The notes beneath the pieces are model-generated. The model was not told the origin of the DNA. It was given only the letters and a program-made list of their open reading frames with translations, and did not search any database. This document shows, piece after piece, positions 1 to 9,583 of a stretch of 64,000 bases of DNA. The stretch comes from Klebsiella planticola ATCC 33531 (GTDB lineage Bacteria; Pseudomonadota; Gammaproteobacteria; Enterobacterales; Enterobacteriaceae), in NCBI RefSeq assembly GCF_000735435.1, contig NZ_JMPP01000013.1, forward strand, positions 1 through 64,000, in the 5' to 3' direction. Each line of letters starts with the position of its first letter. The first letter of the stretch is position 1. Made by a program: the position numbers and the translations under genes.

Positions 1-59
1 CTGTTGGCGTTCATCTCTGAACCCCGCTGACCCGGCGGCTTGCGTGCCGTTGTTCCGTG

Positions 60-130
60 TCAGTGGAGGCGCATTATAGGGAGTTCTGAGACGTTGACAA
101 GCCCTGTTTTAAAAAAACTTTTCAACCGTC
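60..130 (-). promoter_or_regulatory. rRNA operon P1 promoter (rrnB-type), reading out of the window to the left
   Basis: On the minus strand there is a -10 TATAAT (73-78), a 16-base spacer and a -35 TTGTCA (95-100). An A/T-rich stretch that fits an UP element lies just upstream (about 101-125). The GC-rich discriminator and the transcribed start region (1-70) closely resemble E. coli rrnB P1. In E. coli rrnB directly follows murI, which is the arrangement implied here. The 16S gene itself would lie beyond position 1 and is not visible. Confidence 0.85.
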
Positions 131-151
131 TCTTTTTTGTGCAAAACGCGA

Positions 152-1003
152 TTAAAGTGGCAGTTTTTCCAGCGTCTCAAAGCCATAACGCTGTAAAACG
201 GGCAAAAGTTGTTCAGTTTCGGCCGTCAGCGCCATGCAATAAGCCATATTCGGATCACTGGATTTCGCATCTGGCGCTTCATGTTCCAGCAGCCAGACGG
301 TACGACGCGCAATCGCAGCACCTGAATCGATCATCCGCGTCCCTTCCGGCAGCACCTGCTGCAGCTCTTCCTGTAAGAGAGGGAAATGTGTGCAGCCCAG
401 CACAACCGTATCAGGCGGCTCCGCCATTCGCAGCCACGGGCGCAGAATACGCCGCAACTCCTCCAGCGGGACCGGTTCGCCGTGCAGCTTCGCTTCCGCC
501 AGCTCAACGAGTTCAGCGGAACCCAGCATCTCTATCTTACATTCATTTGCGAAACGGCTTATCAGCTCGCGGGTGTAAGGACGCTTGACCGTTCCACGCG
601 TCGCCAGCAGACCAACAATACCGTTCGCCGTTAAACGCGCCGCGGGTTTAATCGCCGGGACGACTCCCACGACAGGAAAAGCGAATTTTTCACGAAGGGC
701 GGGAAGAGAGACTGTGCTGGCGGTGTTGCAGGCAATGACGGCCAGCGCCAGCGGATAACGTTGTTGAACGGCAGTGACAATTTCGAGCACGCGTTCAACG
801 ATAAATTCTTCACTCTTCTCCCCGTAAGGAAAAGCGACGTTATCGAAAGCGTAGATATAATGCAGATTCGGCAGAAGCTGCCGAATCTCATGATAAACCG
901 ACAACCCACCGACGCCGGAGTCAAACACCAGCACGGTGGGACGTGGATCAGAAGGTGTAGCTGCCAGACAAGTAGTATTCTCGTCCTGCAGTTTGGTAGC
1001 CAT
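152..1003 (-). CDS. murI: glutamate racemase MurI
   Basis: This cytoplasmic enzyme interconverts L- and D-glutamate and supplies D-Glu for peptidoglycan. The protein has 283 residues (E. coli 285). The family's two catalytic cysteines are in ACNTAST (C92) and GCTHFPL (C204), and the N-terminal FDSGVGG motif is at about 27-33. The start lies inside btuB: the two genes overlap by 56 bases in different frames, as in E. coli, so translation is probably coupled. An rRNA promoter follows the stop codon. Family knowledge: the E. coli enzyme is activated by UDP-MurNAc-Ala through its N-terminal extension, and a comparable extension of about 20 residues precedes the core here. Confidence 0.97.
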   Translation of the reverse strand: MATKLQDENTTCLAATPSDPRPTVLVFDSGVGGLSVYHEIRQLLPNLHYIYAFDNVAFPYGEKSEEFIVERVLEIVTAVQQRYPLALAVIACNTASTVSLPALREKFAFPVVGVVPAIKPAARLTANGIVGLLATRGTVKRPYTRELISRFANECKIEMLGSAELVELAEAKLHGEPVPLEELRRILRPWLRMAEPPDTVVLGCTHFPLLQEELQQVLPEGTRMIDSGAAIARRTVWLLEHEAPDAKSSDPNMAYCMALTAETEQLLPVLQRYGFETLEKLPL

Positions 1004-2816
1004 AAGCTGTCTCGTAATCTTTATCGAACAGGTTAGCTATTTTACCACGAACTGTCAGGTGATCGGTGATCGGATACGCGGCAGAAACATCAACAGTGCT
1101 GTAGCTTGGCAAAATGCGCTGCGTATTATTGTACTGAGACGTGTTGTTATCGTAGCGCTTACCGTAATACTGCCACGATACATCCATATCGACGTTGAAC
1201 ATTGTCCAGTCCAGCTGGTACTTCGCCTGTCGCTTAGAACGTCTGGCCAGGACTTCACCATTGTCATCATTACGCGGGTCGACGTACTGCAACGTGACGC
1301 GGTGGCTGAAAATGCCGGTGTCGATATTACCGGTCCACTCAACGCCTTTAATGGTTGCGGCATTGATATTGTCATACTCGCCTTCATAGGTGACAGGATC
1401 CGAGTAATAGGTAATCAGATTGGTGATCTTGTAGTGATACGCAGACAGGCGCCAGTCCAGCGGCCCGGTGAGACCGTCAAACCCGGCTTCCCATTGTTGG
1501 GACTCTTCAGGCTTCAGGTTCGGGTTTGAACTGATACCAAAACGGGTCGAACCAAACTGCTGTCCCAGCGAAGGCGCGAGGAAGCCGGTACCATAGCCGA
1601 GGGTCACGCGATAGTTTTCCACGAATTCCCAACCGGCGGTGGTCTGCCAGGTCCCGTGCCAGCCAAACTGCTCGTCATGGTCTTCGCGACCGGACGCTTC
1701 CAGCGTAACATCGCCAAACTGCTGCTGACCGGTCAGATACAGGCCGGTGTTATCACGCTTGTAGGTATCCGATATGACCGTATCCGACGAGGTCAGGCGC
1801 TGCTGTTGCCAGTCGACGCCGGCGCTCACCGAACCGTGGCCAACAATAACGTTATTTCCCCACTGCAGGTTACGCTGAGTCATCCGATCGAGCGTCGTAC
1901 CATCATTGTAACGGCCGTATATGCTGCTGTAGTTGTAGTCTTTGACCTTCTGATAGCTGGCAATCAGTTGTGAAGAGTAGATCCCGGAGCTGAATGTCAG
2001 GCCCGCGTCCCAGCTCTGGTTATAGAGCTGCTCTTCATCTGCACTGTAGGCAGGGCTGTATGGCGGGCTGCCCAGATCGTAATCGCTATTATTGGTATAG
2101 CTACGCCCACGGAAGAAACCGTTCAGGTTATCGTTAAATTTATGTTCAAGGCCGCCCCAGAACGCTTTGCTGCGGAAACCATCGCGATCCTGATCGTGAG
2201 ACCAGCTCGAGTCAGGCTGAACGTTAAAGCCCTTATTGCCCTCATAGGAACCGGCGACCGTCGCCACCGTATCACCGAAGCGATGGCGAAGCGTGCCGTC
2301 GTATTGCTGATAGCCTTCAGAACCGACGCCTGCGGTAATCTTAGATTCTTCTTTATCAGAATGGGTGATGACGTTAATTACGCCGCCCATCGCGCCGGAA
2401 CCATAAATAGCCGAACGCGGGCCGCGGATGTATTCCACGCGTTGTACCAGAGAAAGCGGTATTTGATTGAGGTCAGGATTGTTTGTAATACCGGGGCGCG
2501 GCATGGGAACGCCATCGATCAGCACCAGAACCTGCTTGGCCTCGGTACCGCGGACAAATAAAGAAGAGCTCTGTCCCATTCCCCCGTTCTGGGCAATATC
2601 CACCCCCGGCAGTCGACGCATAACGTCATTCAAATCCTTCGCCTGCCAGCGATCGATATCTTCGCGGGTGACCACATCGGTCGGTGCAAGAACCGTATTG
2701 ACCGGCTGTTGAAAACGATTTGCTGTCACCACTAACGTATCTGAATTGCTGTCTTGCGCCCAGCCAGAAAATGCCGTGACGGAGAGAGCCGTCATCAGCG
2801 AAGCTTTTTTAATCAT
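948..2816 (-). CDS. btuB: TonB-dependent vitamin B12 outer-membrane receptor BtuB
   Basis: BtuB is a 22-strand outer-membrane barrel that imports cobalamins using TonB energy and is also a phage and colicin receptor in relatives. The protein has 622 residues (E. coli 614). A signal peptide covers about residues 1-20 (cleavage after GWA), the TonB box DTLVVTA is at 26-32, the plug domain follows, and the chain ends in the aromatic terminus YTF needed for barrel assembly. A cobalamin riboswitch lies in the leader, so B12 should repress the gene. A MetJ-type box sits upstream of the leader. murI begins within the 3' end of the gene. Confidence 0.97.
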   Translation of the reverse strand: MIKKASLMTALSVTAFSGWAQDSNSDTLVVTANRFQQPVNTVLAPTDVVTREDIDRWQAKDLNDVMRRLPGVDIAQNGGMGQSSSLFVRGTEAKQVLVLIDGVPMPRPGITNNPDLNQIPLSLVQRVEYIRGPRSAIYGSGAMGGVINVITHSDKEESKITAGVGSEGYQQYDGTLRHRFGDTVATVAGSYEGNKGFNVQPDSSWSHDQDRDGFRSKAFWGGLEHKFNDNLNGFFRGRSYTNNSDYDLGSPPYSPAYSADEEQLYNQSWDAGLTFSSGIYSSQLIASYQKVKDYNYSSIYGRYNDGTTLDRMTQRNLQWGNNVIVGHGSVSAGVDWQQQRLTSSDTVISDTYKRDNTGLYLTGQQQFGDVTLEASGREDHDEQFGWHGTWQTTAGWEFVENYRVTLGYGTGFLAPSLGQQFGSTRFGISSNPNLKPEESQQWEAGFDGLTGPLDWRLSAYHYKITNLITYYSDPVTYEGEYDNINAATIKGVEWTGNIDTGIFSHRVTLQYVDPRNDDNGEVLARRSKRQAKYQLDWTMFNVDMDVSWQYYGKRYDNNTSQYNNTQRILPSYSTVDVSAAYPITDHLTVRGKIANLFDKDYETAYGYQTAGREYYLSGSYTF

Positions 2817-2884
2817 TGTAAAAGCATCCGTAACATATAAAGGATGCCGCTGGTTTCATCAGTAGCACGCGATGATAGAAACCA

Positions 2885-3050
2885 AATGCGACGTATTCCG
2901 GCAGGTCTTCGGGCTTGGGGCGTGTTATGGATGAGGACTTCCCACCTGATATCGGCAGTGTCTGCATAATGCGTTCATCCCACCTTCCTTACCGCTGCGC
3001 GTCAGCCCCAGATTTACACTGGGTTCCCTTTTAACTCACAGGACCGGTTA
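2885..3050 (-). promoter_or_regulatory. cobalamin riboswitch in the btuB leader
   Basis: On the minus strand, 2900-2916 reads AAGCCCGAAGACCTGCC, a near-perfect B12 box. Further 5' (about 2990-3045) are the conserved GGGAA, GTGTAAATC and GCGGTAAGGAAGG segments of the cobalamin aptamer. Known for the family: adenosylcobalamin binding sequesters the btuB ribosome-binding site. The 2817-3178 gap between btuB and trmA holds this element plus a MetJ-type box and the two divergent promoters. Confidence 0.92.
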
Positions 3051-3075
3051 CACAATGCTATAATTAGAAACATAT

Positions 3076-3091
3076 AGATGTCCAGACTTCT
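3076..3091. promoter_or_regulatory. MetJ operator-like tandem met box between btuB and trmA
   Basis: AGATGTCCAGACTTCT matches two consecutive consensus met boxes (AGACGTCT repeated) at 13 of 16 positions by eye. It covers a possible minus-strand -35 (TGGACA, then 16 bases, then TATAGC) for btuB and abuts a TATAAT (3091-3096) on the trmA side. The metF and metB/metJ operators in this window have the same form. Function here is inferred. Confidence 0.6.
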
Positions 3092-3178
3092 ATAATTATA
3101 TTTGATCCTTTATCCGGGCTGGACATCCCCTGCGCTTTCCCTACAATCCCCGCGTACTTATTTTATTCAGGATGCATC

Positions 3179-4279
3179 ATGACCCCAGAACACCTTCCGA
3201 CCGAACAATATGAAGCGCAGCTGGCAGAAAAAGTCGTCCGTCTGCAAAAAATGATGGTGCCTTTTGCCGCGCCGGTTCCGGAGGTGTTTCGTTCGCCGGT
3301 GAGTCATTATCGTATGCGTGCTGAATTCCGCCTGTGGCATGACGGTGACGACCTGTACCACATCATGTTCGATCAGCAGACGAAATCCCGGATTCGCGTC
3401 GATAGCTTCCCGGCGGCAAGTGAGCTCATCAATCAACTGATGGTCGAGATTCTTGACGGCGTGCGCGATAACCCGGTTCTGCGCCACAAACTATTCCAGG
3501 TCGATTATCTGACGACCATGAGCAACCAGGCCGTGGTATCGCTGCTGTACCACAAAAAACTCGACGATGAGTGGCGTCAGCAGGCCGAGATTCTGCGCGA
3601 TGCGCTGCGCGCGAAAAACCTCAACGTGCATCTGATTGGCCGGGCCACCAAAACCAAAATCGAGCTCGATCAAGATTACATCGATGAGCGTCTGCCGGTT
3701 GCCGGCCGCGAAATGATCTATCGCCAGGTAGAAAACAGCTTCACTCAGCCGAATGCCGCCATGAATATCCAGATGCTGGAGTGGGCGCTGGACGCCACCA
3801 AAGAGGCGACGGGAGATTTACTGGAGCTGTACTGCGGCAATGGTAACTTCTCGCTGGCCCTGGCGCGCAACTTCGATCGCGTACTGGCAACGGAAATCGC
3901 CAAACCGTCGGTCGCGGCGGCGCAGTACAACATTGCGGCTAACCATATTGATAACGTGCAGATTATCCGTATGGCGGCGGAAGAGTTTACGCAGGCCATG
4001 AACGGTGTACGAGAGTTTAACCGCCTGCAGGGTATTGACCTGAAAAGCTATCAGTGTGAGACGATTTTTGTCGATCCGCCGCGCAGCGGGCTGGATAATG
4101 AAACGGAGAAGATGGTGCAGGCGTACCCGCGTATTCTGTACATCTCCTGTAATCCGGAGACCCTGTGCCAGAATCTGGAAACCTTAAGCCAGACTCATGA
4201 CGTCACGCGTCTGGCGCTGTTCGATCAGTTCCCGTACACCCATCATATGGAATGTGGCGTACTGCTCACGAAAAAGTAA
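3179..4279 (+). CDS. trmA: tRNA (uracil-5-)-methyltransferase TrmA
   Basis: TrmA uses S-adenosylmethionine to form m5U54 in the T-loop of tRNAs, and also methylates tmRNA. The 366 residues equal the E. coli length. The SAM motif [14 protein letters not shown] is at about 215-228, then DPPRSGLD at 299-306, the catalytic cysteine C324 in SCNPETL and the general base E358 in HHMECG. It is divergent from btuB, and the shared region holds a MetJ-like box close to a TATAAT on the trmA side. The gene ends just before a 26-base inverted repeat facing yijD. Confidence 0.97.
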   Translation: MTPEHLPTEQYEAQLAEKVVRLQKMMVPFAAPVPEVFRSPVSHYRMRAEFRLWHDGDDLYHIMFDQQTKSRIRVDSFPAASELINQLMVEILDGVRDNPVLRHKLFQVDYLTTMSNQAVVSLLYHKKLDDEWRQQAEILRDALRAKNLNVHLIGRATKTKIELDQDYIDERLPVAGREMIYRQVENSFTQPNAAMNIQMLEWALDATKEATGDLLELYCGNGNFSLALARNFDRVLATEIAKPSVAAAQYNIAANHIDNVQIIRMAAEEFTQAMNGVREFNRLQGIDLKSYQCETIFVDPPRSGLDNETEKMVQAYPRILYISCNPETLCQNLETLSQTHDVTRLALFDQFPYTHHMECGVLLTKK

Positions 4280-4288
4280 GCACCAAAC

Positions 4289-4314
4289 ACCCGGCAACGC
4301 AATGTTTGCCGGGT
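4289..4314. terminator. inverted repeat between convergent trmA and yijD
   Basis: ACCCGGCAA pairs with TTTGCCGGGT across a short loop. Neither side has a strong T run, so it may be a weak terminator or a solitary REP-like hairpin shared by the two converging genes. Confidence 0.5.
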
Positions 4315-4322
4315 AACGAGGC

Positions 4323-4682
4323 TTACTCTGCCGCCGTATCCTTACGGTTACGAATCCGGTAGCCGATCCAGAACACGGTAATCACCGACAGCACGGCCGG
4401 GAAGAAATTGGAGCCGATATCCGGATATTCCGCACGTACCACGGTGCTATACAGCAGAACGCCGAGAATAAAGCAGGCCGCCGCCAGGCCAGGCAAGCCC
4501 ACGGGCATACTGCGGTTCTGGTAGCGCTGATGCAGACAGTAAACTGTCAGCAGCAGAGACAGCACCGGGAAGATGGAAAAGGGAACAATCGAGCTGAACA
4601 GCGCGGCGAAGGTTCCATTAATGGATAAACCAGCGATCAGCGCCAGCAGCAGCGTACCTTTATCTTGAACTGAGTGTTTCAT
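4323..4682 (-). CDS. yijD: inner-membrane protein YijD
   Basis: A 119-residue protein the same length as E. coli YijD and nearly identical in its middle (for example [16 protein letters not shown]). Four hydrophobic segments are visible at roughly 12-30, 32-48, 63-80 and 90-108, so it is a small multi-pass inner-membrane protein (DUF1422 family). Its biochemical role is unknown. It starts 15 bases after fabR, with which it probably forms one transcript; the fabR-yijD pairing is conserved in enterobacteria. Confidence 0.92.
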   Translation of the reverse strand: MKHSVQDKGTLLLALIAGLSINGTFAALFSSIVPFSIFPVLSLLLTVYCLHQRYQNRSMPVGLPGLAAACFILGVLLYSTVVRAEYPDIGSNFFPAVLSVITVFWIGYRIRNRKDTAAE

Positions 4683-4697
4683 TGCTCGTCCTTCACG

Positions 4698-5330
4698 TTA
4701 TTCGGAATGATGTGACATTTTTTCTTGTTCGCGGCGATACCAGTAATACGCGCCTTTCGAGATCATTCTGAGCTGCAGTACCAGTCGCTCTTCCAGCTGC
4801 CGGCGCTGTTCAGGACTGACGTCCAGCGCCTCAGCGCCGGCGCTGAAAACGATAGTGACCATAGCTTCAGCCTGCGCTTCGGTAAAGGCGCGCGGCATAT
4901 GGTTTTCGATTTCTAAATAATCGGCAAGTTCCGCGATGAAATGTTGAATTTCACGCGCCACGGCGGCACGAAACGCCGCGGATGTGCCAGAACGTTCCCG
5001 TAACAACAGACGGAAAGCGTTTGGGTTATTACCTATAAATTCCATGAACGTGGAAACCGAGGTGCGAATCACGCTGCCGCCTTTGGCGATACGCTGCCGC
5101 GCCTGGCGCATCAGCTGGCGTAGCATGAGCCCGCTCTCGTCGACCATCGTCAGACCGAGTTCGTCAACATCGCGAAAATGGCGATAAAAGGACGTTGGTG
5201 CAATCCCCGCCTCGCGCGCTACTTCGCGCAAACTCAAGCTGGCGAAACTCCGCTCAGCACTCAGCTGGCTGAATGCGGCTTCGACCAGCGAACGTCGGGT
5301 TTTCTCTTTTTGTAGTGCTCTTACGCCCAT
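4698..5330 (-). CDS. fabR: TetR-family repressor of unsaturated fatty acid synthesis, FabR
   Basis: FabR binds fabA and fabB promoters and tunes unsaturated fatty acid synthesis to the acyl-CoA/acyl-ACP pool (known in E. coli). The protein has 210 residues from the ATG chosen here; a GTG codon directly precedes it but matches no conserved residue. The TetR helix-turn-helix is at about 28-50 ([19 protein letters not shown]), and the rest is the ligand-binding helical domain, almost identical to E. coli. It is divergent from sthA across about 200 bases and continues into yijD. Confidence 0.95.
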   Translation of the reverse strand: MGVRALQKEKTRRSLVEAAFSQLSAERSFASLSLREVAREAGIAPTSFYRHFRDVDELGLTMVDESGLMLRQLMRQARQRIAKGGSVIRTSVSTFMEFIGNNPNAFRLLLRERSGTSAAFRAAVAREIQHFIAELADYLEIENHMPRAFTEAQAEAMVTIVFSAGAEALDVSPEQRRQLEERLVLQLRMISKGAYYWYRREQEKMSHHSE

Positions 5331-5529
5331 CACGATGTCTGAATCCTTCCAATAGACCTGTTGGCACTATACCAGAGATTAAAACTAATCGGTTTAGCCA
5401 GGTTTGTGAATGATTGTTTACGAGCCGAATCTGCTTTTATGCCGCAAAAAAGCACAACGATAATTGGGTTAAAGCCCGGCGAATGTTATCATCGTGTTTA
5501 TTTTATGTATAAAACAGGTGAGTAATGCC

Positions 5530-6930
5530 ATGTCACACTCTTGGGATTATGATGCAATAGTGATTGGTTCCGGTCCTGGCGGTGAAGGTGCTGCGATGGG
5601 ACTGGTTAAGCAAGGAGCGCGCGTCGCCGTTATTGAGCGCTATCATAACGTCGGCGGCGGCTGTACCCACTGGGGTACCATCCCGTCGAAAGCCCTCCGC
5701 CATGCCGTCAGTCGTATTATCGAGTTTAACCAAAACCCCCTCTACAGCGACCATTCCCGTCTTCTTCGTTCTTCCTTCGCCGACATTCTTAACCATGCCG
5801 ACAGCGTCATTAACCAGCAGACCCATATGCGTCAGGGTTTCTATGAGCGCAACCACTGCGAAATATTGCAGGGCAACGCGCACTTTGTTGATGAACACAC
5901 GCTCGCCCTGGAATGTCACGACGGTACCGTCGAGACGATCACCGCCGAGAAATTCGTCATCGCCTGCGGCTCCCGTCCGTATCATCCGGCTGATGTCGAC
6001 TTTTCCCACCCGCGCCTGTACGACAGCGATTCTATTCTCAGTCTGCAGCACGAGCCCCGCCACGTCATTATCTACGGCGCCGGGGTGATTGGCTGTGAGT
6101 ACGCGTCCATTTTCCGCGGTATGGAAGTCAAAGTGGACCTGATAAATACCCGCGATCGTCTGCTGGCATTCCTCGATCAAGAGATGTCCGACTCCCTCTC
6201 CTATCACTTCTGGAACAGCGGTGTGGTTATTCGCCACAACGAAGAGTACGAGAAGATTGAAGGCGTTGATGACGGCGTGATCATGCATTTGAAATCGGGT
6301 AAAAAACTGAAAGCAGATTGCCTGCTGTACGCCAACGGGCGTACCGGTAACACCGATTCGCTGGCGCTGGAAAATATTGGTCTGAAAACCGATAGCCGCG
6401 GCCAGCTCAAGGTCAACAGCATGTATCAGACCGCGCTGCCGCATATCTATGCCGTAGGCGACGTCATCGGTTATCCAAGTCTGGCATCAGCCGCTTACGA
6501 TCAGGGTCGCATCGCCGCGCAGGCGCTGATTAAAGGTGAGGCTTCTGCCCATCTGATTGAGGATATCCCCACCGGCATCTACACCATCCCGGAAATCAGC
6601 TCCGTCGGTAAAACGGAGCAGCAGCTGACTGCCATGAAGGTACCGTACGAAGTGGGTCGCGCGCAGTTTAAACATCTGGCACGGGCGCAAATCGTCGGCA
6701 TGAGCGTGGGCACGCTGAAGATCCTGTTCCATCGGGAAACGAAAGAGATCCTTGGGATTCATTGCTTTGGCGAGCGCGCGGCCGAGATTATTCATATCGG
6801 CCAGGCGATTATGGAGCAAAAAGGTGGTGGCAACACCATTGAGTACTTCGTCAACACCACCTTTAACTACCCAACCATGGCGGAAGCCTATCGGGTTGCT
6901 GCGTTAAATGGCTTAAACCGCCTGTTTTAA
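5530..6930 (+). CDS. sthA: soluble pyridine nucleotide transhydrogenase SthA (UdhA)
   Basis: This FAD enzyme moves hydride from NADPH to NAD+ in the cytoplasm and lowers excess NADPH. The 466 residues match E. coli SthA. The FAD-binding [10 protein letters not shown] is at about 14-23 and the NAD-binding [10 protein letters not shown] near 183. The redox-active disulfide of the related lipoamide dehydrogenases is missing its second cysteine ([13 protein letters not shown]), as is usual for SthA. The start at 5530 was chosen over an in-frame one 36 bases upstream because it reproduces the conserved N-terminus. Its 3' end overlaps the end of oxyR by 18 bases on the opposite strand. Confidence 0.97.
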   Translation: MSHSWDYDAIVIGSGPGGEGAAMGLVKQGARVAVIERYHNVGGGCTHWGTIPSKALRHAVSRIIEFNQNPLYSDHSRLLRSSFADILNHADSVINQQTHMRQGFYERNHCEILQGNAHFVDEHTLALECHDGTVETITAEKFVIACGSRPYHPADVDFSHPRLYDSDSILSLQHEPRHVIIYGAGVIGCEYASIFRGMEVKVDLINTRDRLLAFLDQEMSDSLSYHFWNSGVVIRHNEEYEKIEGVDDGVIMHLKSGKKLKADCLLYANGRTGNTDSLALENIGLKTDSRGQLKVNSMYQTALPHIYAVGDVIGYPSLASAAYDQGRIAAQALIKGEASAHLIEDIPTGIYTIPEISSVGKTEQQLTAMKVPYEVGRAQFKHLARAQIVGMSVGTLKILFHRETKEILGIHCFGERAAEIIHIGQAIMEQKGGGNTIEYFVNTTFNYPTMAEAYRVAALNGLNRLF

Positions 6931-7830
6931 CGCTTTGTCGAAATGGCCATCCATGGTGCTGCGGATGGCCTCCGCCAGATGTTCGTAGCGGCTGCGCAGC
7001 GGGGAGCCGGGGCGGTAAACTAACCCGATGGTTCGTCTCGGTTCCGGCTTAATGCACGGAATATAGACCACGCCATCGCGTTTTCTCTCCTGCGGCACCG
7101 CTAACGCCGGCAGCAGCGTAATACCGCTACCTGCGGCCACCATGTTGCGCAGCGTTTCGAGGCTGGTCGCGCGGAAATGCGTATCTTCATCCGCACCGGC
7201 CTCAAAACAGAACCCCATCGCCTGATCGCGCAGGCAGTGGCCATCTTCCAGCATCAGCAGTTTTTCCCCGGCCAAATCGGACATCGGCACGCGATCGCGA
7301 TTAGCCCACGGATGATCTTCGTAGATTGCCAGCATCATCGGCTCGTCAAACAGCGGTACCTCGATAAAGGCCTCGCTCTCTTTCACCAGCGCGAGGATCG
7401 CGCAGTCAAGCTTGCCGCTGTCCAGTTGAGCCAGCAGCTGATGCGTTTGGGCTTCATGCAGGTACATTTCCAGCTTTGGAAACGTCTGGTGTAGCATCGG
7501 TATGATTTGTGGCAACAGGTAAGGGCCAATGGTCGGAATCAGGCCAATATGCAGCGGCCCGGACATGGTCTCACCCTGTTGACTTGCCATTTCCTTGAGC
7601 ACTTTGACTTCGCGTAACACGGTACGCGCCTGATCCACCAGCAACAGTCCGGCCTGGGTAAACAGCACCTTACGGCTGGTGCGCTCCAGCAACATGACCC
7701 CAAGTTCATCCTCCAGCTTACGGATTTGTCCGCTAAGCGTGGGTTGGCTGACGTGGCAGGAGTCCGCCGCGCGCCGGAAGTGGCGGTGCTCGGCTAGCGC
7801 AACCAGGTATTCAAGATCGCGAATATTCAT
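6913..7830 (-). CDS. oxyR: hydrogen peroxide sensor and LysR-type regulator OxyR
   Basis: OxyR activates the peroxide stress regulon once a disulfide forms. The protein has 305 residues as in E. coli. The LysR helix-turn-helix is at 18-37 and the peroxide-sensing cysteines are at C199 and C208 ([17 protein letters not shown]). The sRNA OxyS is transcribed divergently upstream, so the 7831-7924 region should hold the OxyR site that autorepresses oxyR and activates oxyS. The 3' end overlaps that of sthA. Confidence 0.97.
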   Translation of the reverse strand: MNIRDLEYLVALAEHRHFRRAADSCHVSQPTLSGQIRKLEDELGVMLLERTSRKVLFTQAGLLLVDQARTVLREVKVLKEMASQQGETMSGPLHIGLIPTIGPYLLPQIIPMLHQTFPKLEMYLHEAQTHQLLAQLDSGKLDCAILALVKESEAFIEVPLFDEPMMLAIYEDHPWANRDRVPMSDLAGEKLLMLEDGHCLRDQAMGFCFEAGADEDTHFRATSLETLRNMVAAGSGITLLPALAVPQERKRDGVVYIPCIKPEPRRTIGLVYRPGSPLRSRYEHLAEAIRSTMDGHFDKALKQAV

Positions 7831-7849
7831 TATTCATCCTCCGTCGCCA

Positions 7850-7905
7850 TGATAGTTCATGGCGATAGATAGCATAGCAACGAACGATTATCCCTATCAA
7901 GTTTT
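7850..7905. promoter_or_regulatory. probable OxyR-binding and divergent promoter region (oxyR/oxyS)
   Basis: Several ATAG motifs (7852, 7864, 7872) and a CTAT (7902) are spread over about 55 bases between oxyR and OxyS. This resembles the four spaced ATAG elements that an OxyR tetramer contacts. An A/T-rich -10-like stretch (AATAAT, about 7911-7916) precedes the OxyS start. The site is inferred from location and motif spacing. Confidence 0.5.
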
Positions 7906-7924
7906 CTGTTCAATAATAAACCCA

Positions 7925-8031
7925 GAAACGAGGCGAAAGTCAGAAAATCACGACATTGCCTCAGCATATTCCCTGACCAGATAACTAAAGCCAACGTGAA
8001 CTTTTGCGGACCTTGTGTCCGCTTTTTTTTT
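7925..8031 (+). ncRNA. oxyS: OxyS small regulatory RNA
   Basis: A 107-base element starts with GAAACG like E. coli OxyS (109 nt) and ends in a terminator hairpin with nine Ts (8023-8031). The central linker at 7980-8010 (ATAACTAAAGCCAACGTG and onward to TTTTGCGGA) is nearly identical to E. coli. It lies divergent from oxyR as expected. The 5' third differs strongly, and the terminator loop reads CCTTGTG in place of the E. coli CUCCAGG-containing loop that pairs with fhlA. Known role: a peroxide-induced Hfq-dependent regulator. Confidence 0.88.
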
Positions 8032-8035
8032 GCAT

Positions 8036-8066
8036 AAAAAAGCCCGGACATAGCCCGAGCCTCTTT
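8036..8066 (-). terminator. argH operon terminator
   Basis: On the minus strand a GC-rich hairpin (GCTCGGGC / GTCCGGGC) is followed by TTTTTT. It lies 40 bases past the argH stop and faces the OxyS terminator. Confidence 0.8.
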
Positions 8067-8107
8067 TCTCACTCATCCCGCTGGAATCATCCAGGGGCGG
8101 CGAGGAT

Positions 8108-9481
8108 TTACACCAGACGCTGTTTCGCGTCAGCAATCGCCTGGGCAACCTGCTTCGGCGAAACGCCGCCTTTTGCCGAGCGCTTATCCAGACAAGATTG
8201 CAGCGACAGAATCGGATAGACATCGTCGGCAATCACGCCGCTAAACTTCTGCAGGTCGGCCAGCGCCAGATCTTCCAGCGGTTTGCCCTGGGCAATCGCT
8301 TCAACAACCGCTTCCCCGACAATATGGTGCGCTTCACGGAACGGCACCCCTTTCGCAACCAGATAATCCGCCAGTTCGGTCGCATTCGCGTAGCCCTGCT
8401 GCGCCGCCTCTTCGCAACGCGGACGCTTGACCTGAATGCCATCCAGCACCAGCGCCGCCATATGCAGGCAATCAAGCCAGGTATCGAGCGCGTCGAACAG
8501 CCCTTCTTTATCTTCCTGCATATCTTTATTGTAGGCCAGCGGCAGACCTTTCAGAGTCATCATCATCCCGGTCAGGGCGCCCTGAACGCGGCCACATTTT
8601 CCGCGGATAAGTTCGAGCGCATCCGGGTTCTTTTTCTGCGGCATCAGCGAGGAACCGGAGGTGACGCGATCGGATAACTCAATAAAACCGGCTTCGCCCG
8701 TATTAAAGAAAATCAGATCTTCGGCGAAACGTGACAGGTGAACCATGCCAATCGACGCATCGGAGAGCAGCTCCAGTACGTGGTCACGGTCAGAAACGCT
8801 GTCCAGGCTATTGCGGGTCGCCGACGCAAAGCCCAGCCAGTCGGCCAGCTGCTCGCGATCGATATCATAGGCGGTACCCGCCAGCGCACCGCAGCCCAGA
8901 GGACTGACGTCCAGACGCTTGAGGGTATCCTGCAGGCGGCTTTCATCGCGCGCCAGCATCTCAACGTAGGCCAGGCACCAGTGGGCGAACGTCACCGGCT
9001 GCGCACGCTGCAGGTGGGTATAACCCGGCATAACGGCATCCTGGTTGTTCTGCGCCGTATCCACCAGCGCGCTTTGCAGCTGGCGGTTCGCAGAAAGCAG
9101 CTCCGCGACGGTATCTTTACACCACAGCTTCAGGTCGGTTGCGACCTGATCGTTACGGCTACGACCGGTATGCAATTTTTTACCCAGCTGGCCCACTTTG
9201 TCGATCAGTTTACCTTCCACCCAACTGTGGATATCTTCCGCATCGCTTGCAAGAATTTGCTGCGGATTTGCCCGCACCTCTTCCAGCAGCACGCTTAATG
9301 CCTCTTCCAGCTGCTGCTGCTCAGCGGCACTCAGAACGCCCACCGTCACCAGCGCTTTAGACCAGGCGACAGAGCCAACGATATCCTGCTCCGCCAGACG
9401 ATAGTCAAAGCGCAAAGAGTCGTTGAACTGCTTGAACCGCTGATCTGCTGCCTGAGTAAAACGCCCGCCCCAAAGTGCCAT
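8108..9481 (-). CDS. argH: argininosuccinate lyase ArgH
   Basis: The last enzyme of arginine synthesis splits argininosuccinate into arginine and fumarate. The 457 residues equal the E. coli length when starting at MALWGGRF; an in-frame GTG two codons upstream is less likely. The fumarase/aspartase superfamily signature [12 protein letters not shown] is near 277-288 and its serine is the catalytic residue in the family. It is the distal gene of argCBH, separated from argB by a 100-base gap containing a BIME-type repeat. Confidence 0.97.
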   Translation of the reverse strand: MALWGGRFTQAADQRFKQFNDSLRFDYRLAEQDIVGSVAWSKALVTVGVLSAAEQQQLEEALSVLLEEVRANPQQILASDAEDIHSWVEGKLIDKVGQLGKKLHTGRSRNDQVATDLKLWCKDTVAELLSANRQLQSALVDTAQNNQDAVMPGYTHLQRAQPVTFAHWCLAYVEMLARDESRLQDTLKRLDVSPLGCGALAGTAYDIDREQLADWLGFASATRNSLDSVSDRDHVLELLSDASIGMVHLSRFAEDLIFFNTGEAGFIELSDRVTSGSSLMPQKKNPDALELIRGKCGRVQGALTGMMMTLKGLPLAYNKDMQEDKEGLFDALDTWLDCLHMAALVLDGIQVKRPRCEEAAQQGYANATELADYLVAKGVPFREAHHIVGEAVVEAIAQGKPLEDLALADLQKFSGVIADDVYPILSLQSCLDKRSAKGGVSPKQVAQAIADAKQRLV

Positions 9482-9507
9482 AACCATTTCCTTAAATTCG
9501 TTTAGTT

Positions 9508-9577
9508 CTGCCGGGTGACGCTTCGCTAACCCGACCTACAGTCTTGTAGGCCCGGCAAACAATACGCCGCCGGGCAT
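9508..9577. repeat. REP/BIME repeat pair between argB and argH
   Basis: Two facing palindromic units share the core GCCGGG and CCTAC/GTAGG ends (GCCGGGTGACGCTTCGCTAA and GTAGGCCCGGCAAACAATAC). This is the standard enterobacterial REP format. Such units usually stabilise or separate transcripts within operons. Confidence 0.8.
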
Positions 9578-9583
9578 GAAATA

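Noticed and set aside
5533-6444. 303-residue open frame antisense to sthA
   Set aside because: It is a shadow of the conserved sthA coding strand with no domain or ribosome-binding signal.
7948-8232. 94-residue minus-strand frame across OxyS and the end of argH
   Set aside because: It spans two terminator hairpins and the argH 3' end, and has no similarity or start signal.
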